46,532 nucleotides of DNA from Defluviitaleaceae bacterium. Lineage in GTDB: Bacteria > Bacillota > Clostridia > Lachnospirales > WQUN01. The stretch is taken from contig WQRQ01000008.1 in assembly GCA_009786685.1 (NCBI GenBank), positions 1-46,532 of the forward strand, written 5' to 3'. The position numbers and the translations under genes are program-made. The notes below the pieces were generated by a model. That model had not been told where the DNA came from and ran no database searches. It saw only the letters and a program-made list of their open reading frames with translations. Below, one piece after another: positions 8,479-18,563 of the stretch (its first letter is position 1; each line of letters begins with the position of its first letter).

Positions 8479-8522
8479 TTGACAGCATGAGCCGTGATTC
8501 ATATAATTGAATCGCGGCTCAT
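8479..8522 (+). promoter_or_regulatory. Consensus sigma-A promoter with palindromic operator centred on the -10 box
   Basis: TTGACA (8479-8484) - 17 nt - TATAAT (8502-8507); 15-nt arms ATGAGCCGTGATTCA (8487-8501) and TGAATCGCGGCTCAT (8508-8522), one mismatch, with TATAAT as spacer. Confidence 0.85.
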
Positions 8523-8560
8523 ATTTGTGAACGAGCTTTCAGTTGAAAGGAGATGGGACA

Positions 8561-9190
8561 ATGCCAAAAGAGACTTTTTTCCGCCTGCGCGATGAAAAGC
8601 AAGACAGTATTATGCGTTCGGCCATAAACGAGTTTGCGGAGCATGGCTTTGAGCGGGCAAAAATTTGTGATATTGCAAAAAACGCAAATGTTGCAACAGG
8701 CAGCATTTATCAATACTTTGCAGATAAAGAAGAGCTTTTTATGTACTGCGCACAGTGGGCTTTTGATTGTTTTATGAAAAAAATTGATTTTAGACCCGAT
8801 ATCACAAACATGGATATTTTTGAATACTACGACGAACGTCTTGCAAATCCTAACATTTTAAACGAGGAGCGGGAAGTTGTGCGTTTTATGCAGGAGCTTA
8901 TGCGACATCCCGACATGATGCGCCCGTCCATACACGAAATATACAAAAAAAGCGAAGAGCAGATACTAAGGCTGATTGATAACACAAAAAACAAGGGCTT
9001 AATACGTACCGATATTTCCAGCGAGATATTGCTTGAATATTTTGTCGCCGTAACCGAACGATTTAAGCTGTACTGGATGACAAAATACGAGGATTTGACG
9101 CAAATGCCGCCTGATGAAATGAGGGAAAAGGTAAATATTATGCTCGAACTTCTAAAGCACGGGCTTAAAGGAGACCAAGCAAATGTCTAA
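8561..9190 (+). CDS. TetR/AcrR-family transcriptional regulator
   Basis: N-terminal HTH: SIMRSAINEFAEHGFERAKICDIAKNANVATGSIYQYFADKEELF; GAAAGGAG RBS. Confidence 0.9.
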   Translation: MPKETFFRLRDEKQDSIMRSAINEFAEHGFERAKICDIAKNANVATGSIYQYFADKEELFMYCAQWAFDCFMKKIDFRPDITNMDIFEYYDERLANPNILNEEREVVRFMQELMRHPDMMRPSIHEIYKKSEEQILRLIDNTKNKGLIRTDISSEILLEYFVAVTERFKLYWMTKYEDLTQMPPDEMREKVNIMLELLKHGLKGDQANV

Positions 9191-9890
9191 AAGTATAATG
9201 GATGTAACCGGCCTTACAAAAGATTACATCATGGGCGAGGTAACTGTTAATGCCCTGCGTGGGGTGGATTTTTCGCTGTACGAGGGTGAGTTTGTTGTTG
9301 TGCTTGGCCCCAGCGGCAGTGGAAAAAGCACGATTTTAAATATAATCGGCGGTATCGACAGGGCTACGAGTGGCTCGGTTATTGTTGACGGCAAGGACAT
9401 CGCGCACGCTAACGAGAGGGAGTTTTCTAAATATCGGCGTTCTGCGGTGGGCTTTGTGTTTCAGTTTTACAATTTAATTCCCAACCTTACAGCCCTTGAA
9501 AATATTATCCTCGCGGCAGAGCTTTCTGCCGACCCGATTCCGCCACAGGAGCTTTTGGAGGCAATTGGGCTTGGCGACAGGGGCATGTCGTTTCCGACGC
9601 AGCTTTCCGGCGGGCAGCAGCAGCGCATAGCCATCGCCCGCGCAATTACTAAAAATCCCTTCCTTTTGTTATGCGACGAGCCGACAGGCGCACTCGACCA
9701 TACAACCGGCATTCAGGTACTGCGTTTGCTCAAGGATTTTAACGAAAAATATAATAAAACCGTCGTGATTATTACGCATAATGCGCAAATCGGAGAAATG
9801 GGAAATCGTGTGTTTCATATCAAAGACGGCTTAATCGACAAAATAGATGTAGTTGAAAACCCGATTGCACCTGAGGACATAAGTTGGTAG
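9183..9890 (+). CDS. ABC transporter ATPase (MacB/LolD type)
   Basis: Walker [24 protein letters not shown], Walker [13 protein letters not shown]. Confidence 0.92.
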   Translation: MSKSIMDVTGLTKDYIMGEVTVNALRGVDFSLYEGEFVVVLGPSGSGKSTILNIIGGIDRATSGSVIVDGKDIAHANEREFSKYRRSAVGFVFQFYNLIPNLTALENIILAAELSADPIPPQELLEAIGLGDRGMSFPTQLSGGQQQRIAIARAITKNPFLLLCDEPTGALDHTTGIQVLRLLKDFNEKYNKTVVIITHNAQIGEMGNRVFHIKDGLIDKIDVVENPIAPEDISW

Positions 9891-9902
9891 GGGGTGGCAT
9901 GT

Positions 9903-12248
9903 ATGCTTTTAAAAAAAGTTTATCGCTCGATGTGGAAAAATAAACGTGCATATCTTGCCTGCGTGTTTCTTATTTCCGTGGGAATCCTTATGCGGACGGC
10001 TTTGGGCGCGGCCTCCGACGGGCTGGAACGCGCAAAGCTTAATTTTTACGAAGAATACCGCTTGGCTCATGTGTATGCGAGCGTCGGCGCGATTTCTTTA
10101 AGCGACGCGGAACGCCTGCGGGAGTTGCCCGGCATTGCAGACGTTACTGCGCGGACAAAAATGCCATTGCGTGCCGAAATTGATAACAACGACGAAATCA
10201 TTACGCTTCGCGTAATTTCCTTCGACCCTTCGGACGAAATGCGGCTGAATGATTTTTTAATGACGGGTCCGGAGCCTTCTTTGCCTACCGACATTGCCGT
10301 AAACTACATGTTTATGGCAACAAACGGGCTGGAGGCGGGTGACGTTATTACCTTGATTGTGCAGGGCAGAATTTTTGAGTTTGAGCTTACAGGCTCGTTT
10401 CTTACGCCGGAATATGTTTACATTGCTCCAAGCTTTACGGATATTTTGCCCGATAACGAAGCCTTTGGCATAGCATATATCACTGCGGAGGCTATGGGGA
10501 ATATAACGGGTCGCCACGGCCTGGCCAACGATTTGCTGTTTGCTCTGGCAGACGGCTATGAATTTGATGATGTTCATTTACTTATCGAGGACGCTCTGCA
10601 ACCGTATGGGCTGATTTCCATTACCGCCCGTGAGGATACGCTCAGCTATTCGCTTGTTGATATGCAAACCTCGTCTATGCAGGCAATGGCGACGTCGCTC
10701 CCGTTTGTATTTATGTTTATGGCCGCCGTTGTGTTGTTTCTTATGATGAAGCGGATTATCGAGCAGGAGCGTATGCAAATCGGTACGTTAAAGGCATTGG
10801 GCTATTCTAACTACGCTGTGATTTTTCACTATGTATGCTATGGAATTATTGTCGGGTTTGTGGGCGGTATCATCGGATTTGTTCTTGGCGCGGCTATGTC
10901 CGGCGTTTATTTGGAAATGTTTTTGGAATTTTTTCTGTTGCCGGAGCTTGTTCAGCCGTTAAGCCCTATGTATTTGGTTTTTGCCATGGCGGTTTCGTTG
11001 GGGACGGGGGTTTTTGGCTCGCTTATGGGTGCTATGCATATTATTAAGCTAACCCCCGCCGAGGCAATGCGACCTGAAAGCCCAAAGCCGATAAAGCGCG
11101 ATGTTTTAGGGAATATGAAGCTTCTTAAATTGATATTAACTTCGCGTGGGCAAATGTCGCTCCGTGGGATTATGCGCAATCCTGTTCGTTCGGGCTTTGT
11201 GGTTTTGGGTGTGATGTTTTCGTTTTCATTGCTGGTTGTCTTCGGGAGTATGGAGCATTTGATTGACGCGATGATTTATTCGCAGTTTGTAGACCAACGA
11301 CTGTACAATGTCCGCGTAACCTTAACCCATCCCATCGATTATAACCGCGTCGTAGAATCGGCACATGGCGTAAGGCACATAACCCTTGCCGAAGGGCTTT
11401 GGGAAATGCCCGTAAGCTTGACGAATAATCATATACAAACAGGCGCGGTAATCACAGGTGTACCCGAAAACGCACAGCTATACAGTATTTTTGACACAAC
11501 GCACAGGGTAAGCCACGCGCCGCCGACAGACGGTCTTATTATCACCAACGGGCTTGCGGATACGCTTAATGCGTCGGCGGGGACTCTTTTGTATCTGGAA
11601 ACGCCCTTTTTCGGCGGCGGAATGTATATTCCCGTTGTTCGTGTAATCGACCACGCGCTGGGAAGTGGCGCGTATATGGAGATTTCTGCATTGGCGGCAT
11701 TGTTTAATCAATCCGTCGTTGCCACCTCGCTGATTTTTAATACGGATAATCTGACTTATATAACGGATTATTTTCGAAACAGTCGATACACCGCGTCTAT
11801 CGAAGACAAGGACACTACCTTGCGAAAATATTTTGAAATGATGGACCCGTACACAAGCATTTATATGGTGCTTAACATCATGGGTGCGGCGGTTGCGTTT
11901 GCAATCATCTACAATACGGCGACAATTTCGCTTTCCGAACGCAAGCGCGAATACGCTACCTTGCGCGTGGTGGGGCTTACGACGGATGAGGTTTGCGAAA
12001 TAATGCGCTTTGAATATTGGCTGCTGAGCGTGGTGGGAATGATTGCCGGAATACCCTTTGCCTCGGGGCTTATGGTTGCGGTAAATTCTGTGATGGACAC
12101 GGAGATGTTTAGCCTGCCGACTACCCTGCCCGTAGCGGGATATATTACGGGCGTTGTAGGCTGTGCTGCGGCTATTATGCTTTCAAATTGGTCCGCCAAG
12201 CGTAAAATCGCAAAATTTGACATGGTTGAAGTCTTAAAAGAATTTTAA
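9903..12248 (+). CDS. FtsX/MacB-type ABC permease
   Basis: 784 aa; N-terminal TM, extracytoplasmic region, two FtsX-like membrane blocks (IGTLKALGYSNYAVIFHYV; ERKREYATLRVVGLTTDEV). Confidence 0.9.
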   Translation: MLLKKVYRSMWKNKRAYLACVFLISVGILMRTALGAASDGLERAKLNFYEEYRLAHVYASVGAISLSDAERLRELPGIADVTARTKMPLRAEIDNNDEIITLRVISFDPSDEMRLNDFLMTGPEPSLPTDIAVNYMFMATNGLEAGDVITLIVQGRIFEFELTGSFLTPEYVYIAPSFTDILPDNEAFGIAYITAEAMGNITGRHGLANDLLFALADGYEFDDVHLLIEDALQPYGLISITAREDTLSYSLVDMQTSSMQAMATSLPFVFMFMAAVVLFLMMKRIIEQERMQIGTLKALGYSNYAVIFHYVCYGIIVGFVGGIIGFVLGAAMSGVYLEMFLEFFLLPELVQPLSPMYLVFAMAVSLGTGVFGSLMGAMHIIKLTPAEAMRPESPKPIKRDVLGNMKLLKLILTSRGQMSLRGIMRNPVRSGFVVLGVMFSFSLLVVFGSMEHLIDAMIYSQFVDQRLYNVRVTLTHPIDYNRVVESAHGVRHITLAEGLWEMPVSLTNNHIQTGAVITGVPENAQLYSIFDTTHRVSHAPPTDGLIITNGLADTLNASAGTLLYLETPFFGGGMYIPVVRVIDHALGSGAYMEISALAALFNQSVVATSLIFNTDNLTYITDYFRNSRYTASIEDKDTTLRKYFEMMDPYTSIYMVLNIMGAAVAFAIIYNTATISLSERKREYATLRVVGLTTDEVCEIMRFEYWLLSVVGMIAGIPFASGLMVAVNSVMDTEMFSLPTTLPVAGYITGVVGCAAAIMLSNWSAKRKIAKFDMVEVLKEF

Positions 12249-12258
12249 AAAGGAAGTC

Positions 12259-12317
12259 TTTTTGCCTGGCGGCAAAAACCATTCGCAAAAAACGCATTGA
12301 AGCCTGCGATTTTTTGC
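12259..12317 (+). other. Two tandem hairpins between permease and adaptor genes
   Basis: TTTTTGCC-TGGC-GGCAAAAA (12259-12278) and GCAAAAAACGCA-TTGAAGCC-TGCGaTTTTTTGC (12285-12317). Confidence 0.6.
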
Positions 12318-12338
12318 TCATTGACTAGGAGGGGTCTT

Positions 12339-13790
12339 ATGAAAAAGCCAATCAAATACACAATCATTGCAATCGTTGTGTTGGCAACAATCTTGGGGAG
12401 CGTATTTTACATGCTTCAGCCGCAGGTAGTGCGCATGACGGAAATGCGACGCAGAACAGCGGAGCTTAGCTTTACCGAGCAGGGCGTTGTTGTCGCGGAA
12501 AACACCATGCTTGTTTTTTCGACTGTGCATGGCGAGCTAAGCGAGCTGTACGTGAGGGAGGGGCAGTATGTAACTGTGGGTGAGCCGCTGCTTCGTGTGG
12601 ACACAACCGCGCTGCAATTGCAGCTTATGCAGGTGCAGGCCGGGATTATGGGGCTGGAAGCGCAGCTTGCTAACGTGGATGTAGAGGACGCAAATGCTCG
12701 CCGCTCTCTTGAAACAAGCCGCACAAGCCTTCGTGGAGAATTGCAGTCGATAAACGCCCAGGCTGCCGAGGCTTACAGGGGCTTCGCAAGCCACCGGGAG
12801 GCGATTGACGAGCAGCTTCGTGTGCAGCAAATTTTGATTGACCGACATTATGCCGACATAACGCTGGCTAACGAAAACCTTACGCGCATTGGTATTTTAT
12901 ATAACGCAGGGATTATTCCGCGAGTGGAATACGAGGGCGCGCAAACGGCTGTGCAAACGGCGGAATCTATGCTGGAATCCGCACGCGGCCAAATGGCAAT
13001 CATTGCCGCAGGCACGGCGCAAAACAGCGCGGAGCATTTTGCGGGCATACAAGCCTCACTGGAAGCGCAAATCGAAGGCATAAACCGTCAGATAGCAAGC
13101 GACCGCACAACGGCGGCGCGGGCAAGCTTTGAATCGTTAATCGCCGTAGAGCAGGCAAATGTAGCAAGGCTTGAGCATGAACTGAAAAACGCCGTCGTAA
13201 CCGCGCCGATTAGCGGAGTTATATCAACCCTTCATGCGCAAAATACGAATTTTATAAGCGCGGCAGCTCAGGTTGCGGAAATTACCGTACCGGGCGGGCG
13301 ATTAATCGAAGTATATGTATCAACACAGGATGTAGCGAGTATCAACGAAGGCGACATGGTTGGCCTTACCTTGCGGCAACGTGCGGGCGACGTTTTTTTC
13401 CCGGGGGATATAGTCGAAATCGGAGATACCGCCGTTATTCGTTTTACTGCGCTGGGCGTGGAGGAGCGTAAGGTTAATGTGCGCATTGCTCCCTATGCGC
13501 TAGGCGACATAAATTTCGGGATAGGCTATGGCATGGACGTGACATTTTTTATCTACCGCGAGGAAAACATGCTGACTGTCCCGAGGACGGCTTTATTCCG
13601 CCAAGACGGCGCGGACATGGTGTGGGTCGTAACGGGAGGCGACGGAACGGCAGAAGCCCGCTCTGTGACAACAGGCATGGAGCTGAGAACGGAAACGGTA
13701 ATTTTAAACGGGCTTTCCGAAGGTGAATTTGTCATAAACGACGCAAATAATCGTGATATAAGCCATGGTACAAGAGTGCGGGCGGAGTAG
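12339..13790 (+). CDS. HlyD/RND-type periplasmic adaptor (membrane fusion protein)
   Basis: N-terminal TM, VYVREGQYVTVGEPLLRVDT lipoyl half-motif, coiled coil, VTAPISGVIS second half-motif. Confidence 0.88.
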   Translation: MKKPIKYTIIAIVVLATILGSVFYMLQPQVVRMTEMRRRTAELSFTEQGVVVAENTMLVFSTVHGELSELYVREGQYVTVGEPLLRVDTTALQLQLMQVQAGIMGLEAQLANVDVEDANARRSLETSRTSLRGELQSINAQAAEAYRGFASHREAIDEQLRVQQILIDRHYADITLANENLTRIGILYNAGIIPRVEYEGAQTAVQTAESMLESARGQMAIIAAGTAQNSAEHFAGIQASLEAQIEGINRQIASDRTTAARASFESLIAVEQANVARLEHELKNAVVTAPISGVISTLHAQNTNFISAAAQVAEITVPGGRLIEVYVSTQDVASINEGDMVGLTLRQRAGDVFFPGDIVEIGDTAVIRFTALGVEERKVNVRIAPYALGDINFGIGYGMDVTFFIYREENMLTVPRTALFRQDGADMVWVVTGGDGTAEARSVTTGMELRTETVILNGLSEGEFVINDANNRDISHGTRVRAE

Positions 13791-13806
13791 AGCAGCCCGC
13801 TTTCTA
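13778..13806 (+). terminator. Possible intrinsic terminator after the TetR-ABC operon
   Basis: GCGGGC / GCCCGC stem then TTTCTATCTT, overlapping the adaptor stop codon. Confidence 0.5.
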
Positions 13807-13815
13807 TCTTCACTA

Positions 13816-14088
13816 TCAGAATAAATCGCTGTGAGTGCCTGTGCGAGTCAAGTATAAAATCAATTCATTGTCCACAATTTCATAAATTAAAAGCCAATCG
13901 GGAGTAACATGGCACTCACGGCAACCTTCATAATTACCCTTTAAGGAGTGGTCACGATATTTTTCGTCCAGCTTCTCACCTTTTGCCAATTTTTTGATAA
14001 CATCCGTCATCAAATCCATATTGTACCCTCGTTTTTCAATCCGCTTCAAATCTTTGGAAAACCGTGTGGTTGGTTTTGCTGTATACAT
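13816..14088 (-). CDS. YafQ-family mRNA interferase toxin
   Basis: 90 aa RelE/YafQ-like: FSKDLKRIEKRGYNMDLM..L.DHSLKGNYEGCRECHVTPDWLLIYEI..LILYLTRTGTHSDLF. Confidence 0.9.
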   Translation of the reverse strand: MYTAKPTTRFSKDLKRIEKRGYNMDLMTDVIKKLAKGEKLDEKYRDHSLKGNYEGCRECHVTPDWLLIYEIVDNELILYLTRTGTHSDLF

Positions 14089-14366
14089 TATTCGAGCAAC
14101 TCCTTCATCATTTCGTCAATGTTGGTGTAGCTCTTGCCTATTGATGGGTCTGCTTTCATATGTTTTACTTCTTCCAAAGCTTCTAATGTTTCGGCATTAG
14201 GTACAGCCGGGCGCAAATCAAACGGCAAACCACCCCTATTGCGTGAAGTGTACAGGAATACGTTTATTGCATCCGTTATGCTCATGCCATATTGGGCATA
14301 GATATTTTCTACATCGGACTTAACATCCGGGTCTATATGGATATACATACTTGAAGTTTTTGCCAT
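14088..14366 (-). CDS. RelB/DinJ-family antitoxin
   Basis: 92 aa: MYIHIDPDVKSDVENIYAQYGMSITDAINVFLYTSRNRGGLPFDLR; TAATG stop/start overlap with toxin. Confidence 0.9.
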   Translation of the reverse strand: MAKTSSMYIHIDPDVKSDVENIYAQYGMSITDAINVFLYTSRNRGGLPFDLRPAVPNAETLEALEEVKHMKADPSIGKSYTNIDEMMKELLE

Positions 14367-14392
14367 AAAATCACCTCATTATCATTTGCCTA

Positions 14393-14421
14393 AGCATATC
14401 GCTAATCTCGTACAAACGCAA
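14393..14421 (-). promoter_or_regulatory. Putative promoter of the toxin-antitoxin operon
   Basis: Minus strand TTGCGT - 17 nt - TATGCT, 27 nt upstream of the antitoxin ATG. Confidence 0.5.
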
Positions 14422-14424
14422 TAT

Positions 14425-17340
14425 TTAATCCTCACCCAGCTTTAGGGCTTGGTCTATGCGGATTCTTGATATGAAGGAGATTAGTATGGCTACGCATATT
14501 ACTACCATCGTGGCCATTACTGTGTATAGGGTGGTGTAGTCTCTTGTTTCCATTACTACTATCATGGGGATTACTTGGTTGGAGTAGGCCAGTTGTATCA
14601 GGGGTACGTACAGGCGGGCGGTGAGTTCGCCTACGACTGCGCCTATTATCAGGGCGGTTAGGGTGATGAGGATTTGCTCGTGGATTAGCATTGCGATTAT
14701 GCTTTTCATGCGCATACCCATTGCGCGGAATATGCCGAATTGCAGCACGCGTTCGCGGATGGAAAGCAGCCAGTAGATGAGGAAGCCGCTAAAACAGATG
14801 AGTAAGGTGGCGATAAAGTTTACCGTAAGCACGCCGTTTGTGCCTTGGATTAGTGGGTCGAGGCGGGTTTGTACTACGGCGTTGCTCACGTCGTTGATGG
14901 CTACATAGGGGTGGCGAAGGCCGCGCAGATGTGCATTGCGCATGGCTTCTTGAGTGACAGGTCGCAGGCCGTTTTCTTGCATAAAGTCGTGGAAGAATTG
15001 GTTTGTTTCCGTGTTTGTGCGCAGCCATACGTCGTATGGCCATACGCCCCATTGGTGGTGGAAAAAGCCCAGATTTCCCACTACAAGGTGATTGTCTTGG
15101 ATGATTGTGTTGTCGTCCGCGAGGGTGGTTTGTGTAAACGGCTCGAAGGTGGGGAAGCGTTCCAAAAAGCCTATGATTACCATGGGCGGGGTTTCGCTGT
15201 GTATGATACGAGGGTTTTGGTCAGGGGGAAGGGAGGCTTCCCAGATTCTCCATTGATGTTCCAGTATTATCGTGTTGCCCACGACAAAGCCCCTGTCGCG
15301 AAAGCTTTCTGAGACGAGTATGCCGTTTGGTACTTGTGACAGCACATTCAAATAATAATTTATGTGAATAGGAAGAAAATCGTCACGAAACCACGCCGCA
15401 TACCCAAAGCTTTGCGTTTCTATTGCCATGAGGGTTATGTTGGAGGTTGGCATTTCTCCGCGGCCCGGTCCTGTTCGTCTGCCGGATACTTCTTCGGTTT
15501 TTACGCGGGTTATCACTTCGATTTCTTCGAAGTCGTCGAAGCGGGTGAGGCTTGGCTCGTTAAAGATGAGTTCTCCCGCAAAGCCAAAAGCAAACTGATG
15601 TCGGTTGTTTGGCCATAACTCGCGGAAGGTAAAATCCGTGCCGCCAAGGTAGCGTGTTTCGTGTTCTGCATTAAGGTTAATTGTGCGTGCCGTTTGTGCC
15701 GAGAAAATCCCGATTGCCATGGTAAACACAAGAAAAATCATAATAAATTGCTCCTCGCCGGAGCTACGCGCAACACGTACAAGCGCGGTGTATAGCGAAA
15801 CAGGCATAAAACGCCGCCCGATAAAAAATACAAGCTTAACAATGTAAGGGAAAACCCTGAGACAAAACAGCCCAAGCCCCACCATAAACAGCGTGGAGGA
15901 TAAAAACAGTGTAGGGTCGATAAAATCGCGGGGTATATTGCCCAGCATTTCTTGCTGATTATTAAAATTCCAAATGCCGTAAACGGAAAAACCAAGGCAG
16001 GCGATATCCAAAAAATACCGTTGCCACAAGGCCTTTTTTAATTTACCGTCCTTGCCGCGCTTAAACTCGACTATGCCCAGCTTTGAGAAGCGGATAACGG
16101 GCAAAACCATGGCGAAAAACGAAAACAAAGACGCCGCGCCGCCAAAAACAAGCACCTGCGGTGATATCTCCACGACTATGTTGGAACGCCCCATAAGCTC
16201 CAAAAATCCGCTGCTCGCGCCGAGTATATGGCAAATGCCGACACCCAAGGCCAGCCCAAGCGGCAACGCGATAAGTCCAACAAACAAGCCCTGCCCTACA
16301 TATATCCCAAAGATTTGCAGGCGGCTCGCTCCGCGGCTTTTTAGTACGGAGATATCGTTTTGTTCCAGTTGTAAAATTTTGCGGCTTACCACGTAGATGT
16401 AAAACGCGAGTAAAAAATAAATGGGGACTTGCAGGATGATTAATGCAATATTAAATTCTGCGGCGCGCTCTACGTGGTCTTGCAAGAGGTCGTAGAAATT
16501 TTGGTGGAAGTTCCATTGCTGCGAGGCTGCAAAACGCTCGTTAATGGCGGCGATTGCGTTCATGTAATTGCGGATGCTGCCGCCTGTCATTTGCATGTAG
16601 TCGTGGACGCTATGCCATGATACCGTCAGGCGGTAGTCGAATGCATAGTTTTCTATAAAGCGGTTTGGTACAAGGTTTTGGTGGATTAGTACGTCGCGGG
16701 TGAAATCAGGGCTTGTGACTGCCCAAAACGGGCTGCCATGCTCATGGATTTCGAAAATGCCTACCACTTGCGCAAGTAGGTATGGTTTGCCCGCTTCTTG
16801 GTCGTATACGTTTTCTATGCGTATCAGTTCATCCAATAACAGGTCTTGTTGGAGCATTGCCGCGCTCATTGCGATTATTTCTATTATTTCTGTTTGGCCT
16901 TGTATGACCGGGTTTTCCGAGGGCATTCTGCCGTGGGTTATGGTTATGTTTTCTTCCATGCCCTGTACGCCGAGCAGATTTATCCTGCGTCCTGCGGGGT
17001 ATGTTTGCCAGTTTGCCAAGCTGTAGGCTTTGATGGTTTGTGCGGGTATTCCGATTTGCGCCATTACCTCGGGGAAGACGGTGTCGGTTGTAAATCTGTA
17101 GACTTGAGCCTCGTAGCCCGCAGCGGCGTTGCTAAAATGCAAACTAAGCTGCGAAAACGCAGGATAAATACCGTCGTTAACCTGCCTGAGACGCATTGCC
17201 TGGTGCGCCATCCGCGTAATCGTCGCATTGGAATACATAGGCGTGGACGAAGTAATGCCAATGAGCAGAATATTACCTGCCAACAGGCATAAAAGCAGCC
17301 ATTTGTTTTTCCACATTTTACGCAGTAAGAAATTTATCAT
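14425..17340 (-). CDS. Large FtsX/MacB-type ABC permease
   Basis: 971 aa; N-terminal TM, long extracytoplasmic region, two membrane blocks, C-terminal FtsX pattern (ERVLQFGIFRAMGMRMKSIIAML). Confidence 0.88.
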   Translation of the reverse strand: MINFLLRKMWKNKWLLLCLLAGNILLIGITSSTPMYSNATITRMAHQAMRLRQVNDGIYPAFSQLSLHFSNAAAGYEAQVYRFTTDTVFPEVMAQIGIPAQTIKAYSLANWQTYPAGRRINLLGVQGMEENITITHGRMPSENPVIQGQTEIIEIIAMSAAMLQQDLLLDELIRIENVYDQEAGKPYLLAQVVGIFEIHEHGSPFWAVTSPDFTRDVLIHQNLVPNRFIENYAFDYRLTVSWHSVHDYMQMTGGSIRNYMNAIAAINERFAASQQWNFHQNFYDLLQDHVERAAEFNIALIILQVPIYFLLAFYIYVVSRKILQLEQNDISVLKSRGASRLQIFGIYVGQGLFVGLIALPLGLALGVGICHILGASSGFLELMGRSNIVVEISPQVLVFGGAASLFSFFAMVLPVIRFSKLGIVEFKRGKDGKLKKALWQRYFLDIACLGFSVYGIWNFNNQQEMLGNIPRDFIDPTLFLSSTLFMVGLGLFCLRVFPYIVKLVFFIGRRFMPVSLYTALVRVARSSGEEQFIMIFLVFTMAIGIFSAQTARTINLNAEHETRYLGGTDFTFRELWPNNRHQFAFGFAGELIFNEPSLTRFDDFEEIEVITRVKTEEVSGRRTGPGRGEMPTSNITLMAIETQSFGYAAWFRDDFLPIHINYYLNVLSQVPNGILVSESFRDRGFVVGNTIILEHQWRIWEASLPPDQNPRIIHSETPPMVIIGFLERFPTFEPFTQTTLADDNTIIQDNHLVVGNLGFFHHQWGVWPYDVWLRTNTETNQFFHDFMQENGLRPVTQEAMRNAHLRGLRHPYVAINDVSNAVVQTRLDPLIQGTNGVLTVNFIATLLICFSGFLIYWLLSIRERVLQFGIFRAMGMRMKSIIAMLIHEQILITLTALIIGAVVGELTARLYVPLIQLAYSNQVIPMIVVMETRDYTTLYTVMATMVVICVAILISFISRIRIDQALKLGED

Positions 17341-18563
17341 CGCGCACCACCTGCAATCACAACATATTGCCCCGGCTCCACTCCCGAAAGGACATGCTGA
17401 TACTGTCCGCTAATGTACAGCCCCGGGGTAATAAAACGCTGCCTAAACACGCCGTCATCGTAAATAATTACATAGTATGTCTCGACAGGGAGTTCCAGTA
17501 TTGTCACGAGTACTGTATTAATCGCGGCGAAGGGCAGCCATATGCTTTCTCCGTACATGTTTTGTGTGGGATATGCCCGACGACCATCATACCTGCGAAG
17601 CTGTGTCCAGTTACCTTCCAGTCGGTATAATGCGTTTGCGATTCCTTCATAGGAAAGAGGACGCAGTATGAAATTTGCACCTGCTCCTCTAAACCCGCCC
17701 GCGAATGGGTCGCTTGCCACCTTTGCGTAAAATTCTTCGCCTGCAAGAGAAATGGGAACGATGTCGCCGTAGCGGAAAATATGCGCACCCGGGCCGGGAA
17801 CATTAAAAAATACCGTGTCCACGTCTGCGATGGATACTATGACGCGGTTTTCCGCGATGGTTGTGCCTTCTCGGATTGCCGCGATAGATGTAATAAGCCC
17901 GTCGAAAGGCGCGGTGATGTACTCCGCCGCAAAAAGAAACTCGGTGTCGGCTATACTTTCACGTGCGTTTTGTATGGCGCGTTGGGTTTGGGTTATAAAT
18001 TGCTCGTATTCCAGCTCTCGGATTGCGAGATTAATAATCGCCCGCTCACGCGCTGTGGCGACGGCTGTGTCAACCTCGCGCTCCAAATCCTGTATCTCTA
18101 TCCGCCGCCTGTATCGCTCGTCCCGGAAGTCCGTTTCCATTTGTCGCAGGTCGTTTACCGCTCGCCTGTGCCGCGCAATCTCGATATCCGTAGGCTCATA
18201 AAAACCCGACGCCAAAATATCACCCTCGCGCACCATATCACCCTCCGATACATAAAACTGTCGAAAGCTTAGGTTTTCCATCTCAAAGGGTAGGTCGTAA
18301 TGCCTGAAAAATTCTATGCTGAAAACTATATTGCGCGTACTCACCCGTGTGTCCAAAAACACAGGCGCGTAACGCGGCAACGCAGCCGTGGCCTCCGCCC
18401 GTTCGAAAGCCATAATTAATCCCGCATTAACGGCGTCATCAAACGAGCCGATAGTGGAAGTCTCGAATTCTGCGCCACATGCGGTTAGGAGCAAAAAGAG
18501 TACACCGAAAATGAATGGGAGACTTTTACCGTACAAGCACAACATCCCCTTCCTCCAAGCCAT
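17337..18563 (-). CDS. Lipoprotein HlyD-like adaptor (adaptor 3)
   Basis: Lipobox LLTAC; FYVSEGDMVREGDILASG; coiled coil; ITAPFDGLITSIAAIREGTTI. Confidence 0.82.
   Translation of the reverse strand: MAWRKGMLCLYGKSLPFIFGVLFLLLTACGAEFETSTIGSFDDAVNAGLIMAFERAEATAALPRYAPVFLDTRVSTRNIVFSIEFFRHYDLPFEMENLSFRQFYVSEGDMVREGDILASGFYEPTDIEIARHRRAVNDLRQMETDFRDERYRRRIEIQDLEREVDTAVATARERAIINLAIRELEYEQFITQTQRAIQNARESIADTEFLFAAEYITAPFDGLITSIAAIREGTTIAENRVIVSIADVDTVFFNVPGPGAHIFRYGDIVPISLAGEEFYAKVASDPFAGGFRGAGANFILRPLSYEGIANALYRLEGNWTQLRRYDGRRAYPTQNMYGESIWLPFAAINTVLVTILELPVETYYVIIYDDGVFRQRFITPGLYISGQYQHVLSGVEPGQYVVIAGGAR

Noticed and set aside
8487-8522. Palindrome as terminator of mrpD
   Set aside because: No T-tract and it is centred on a perfect -10 box; operator is the better explanation
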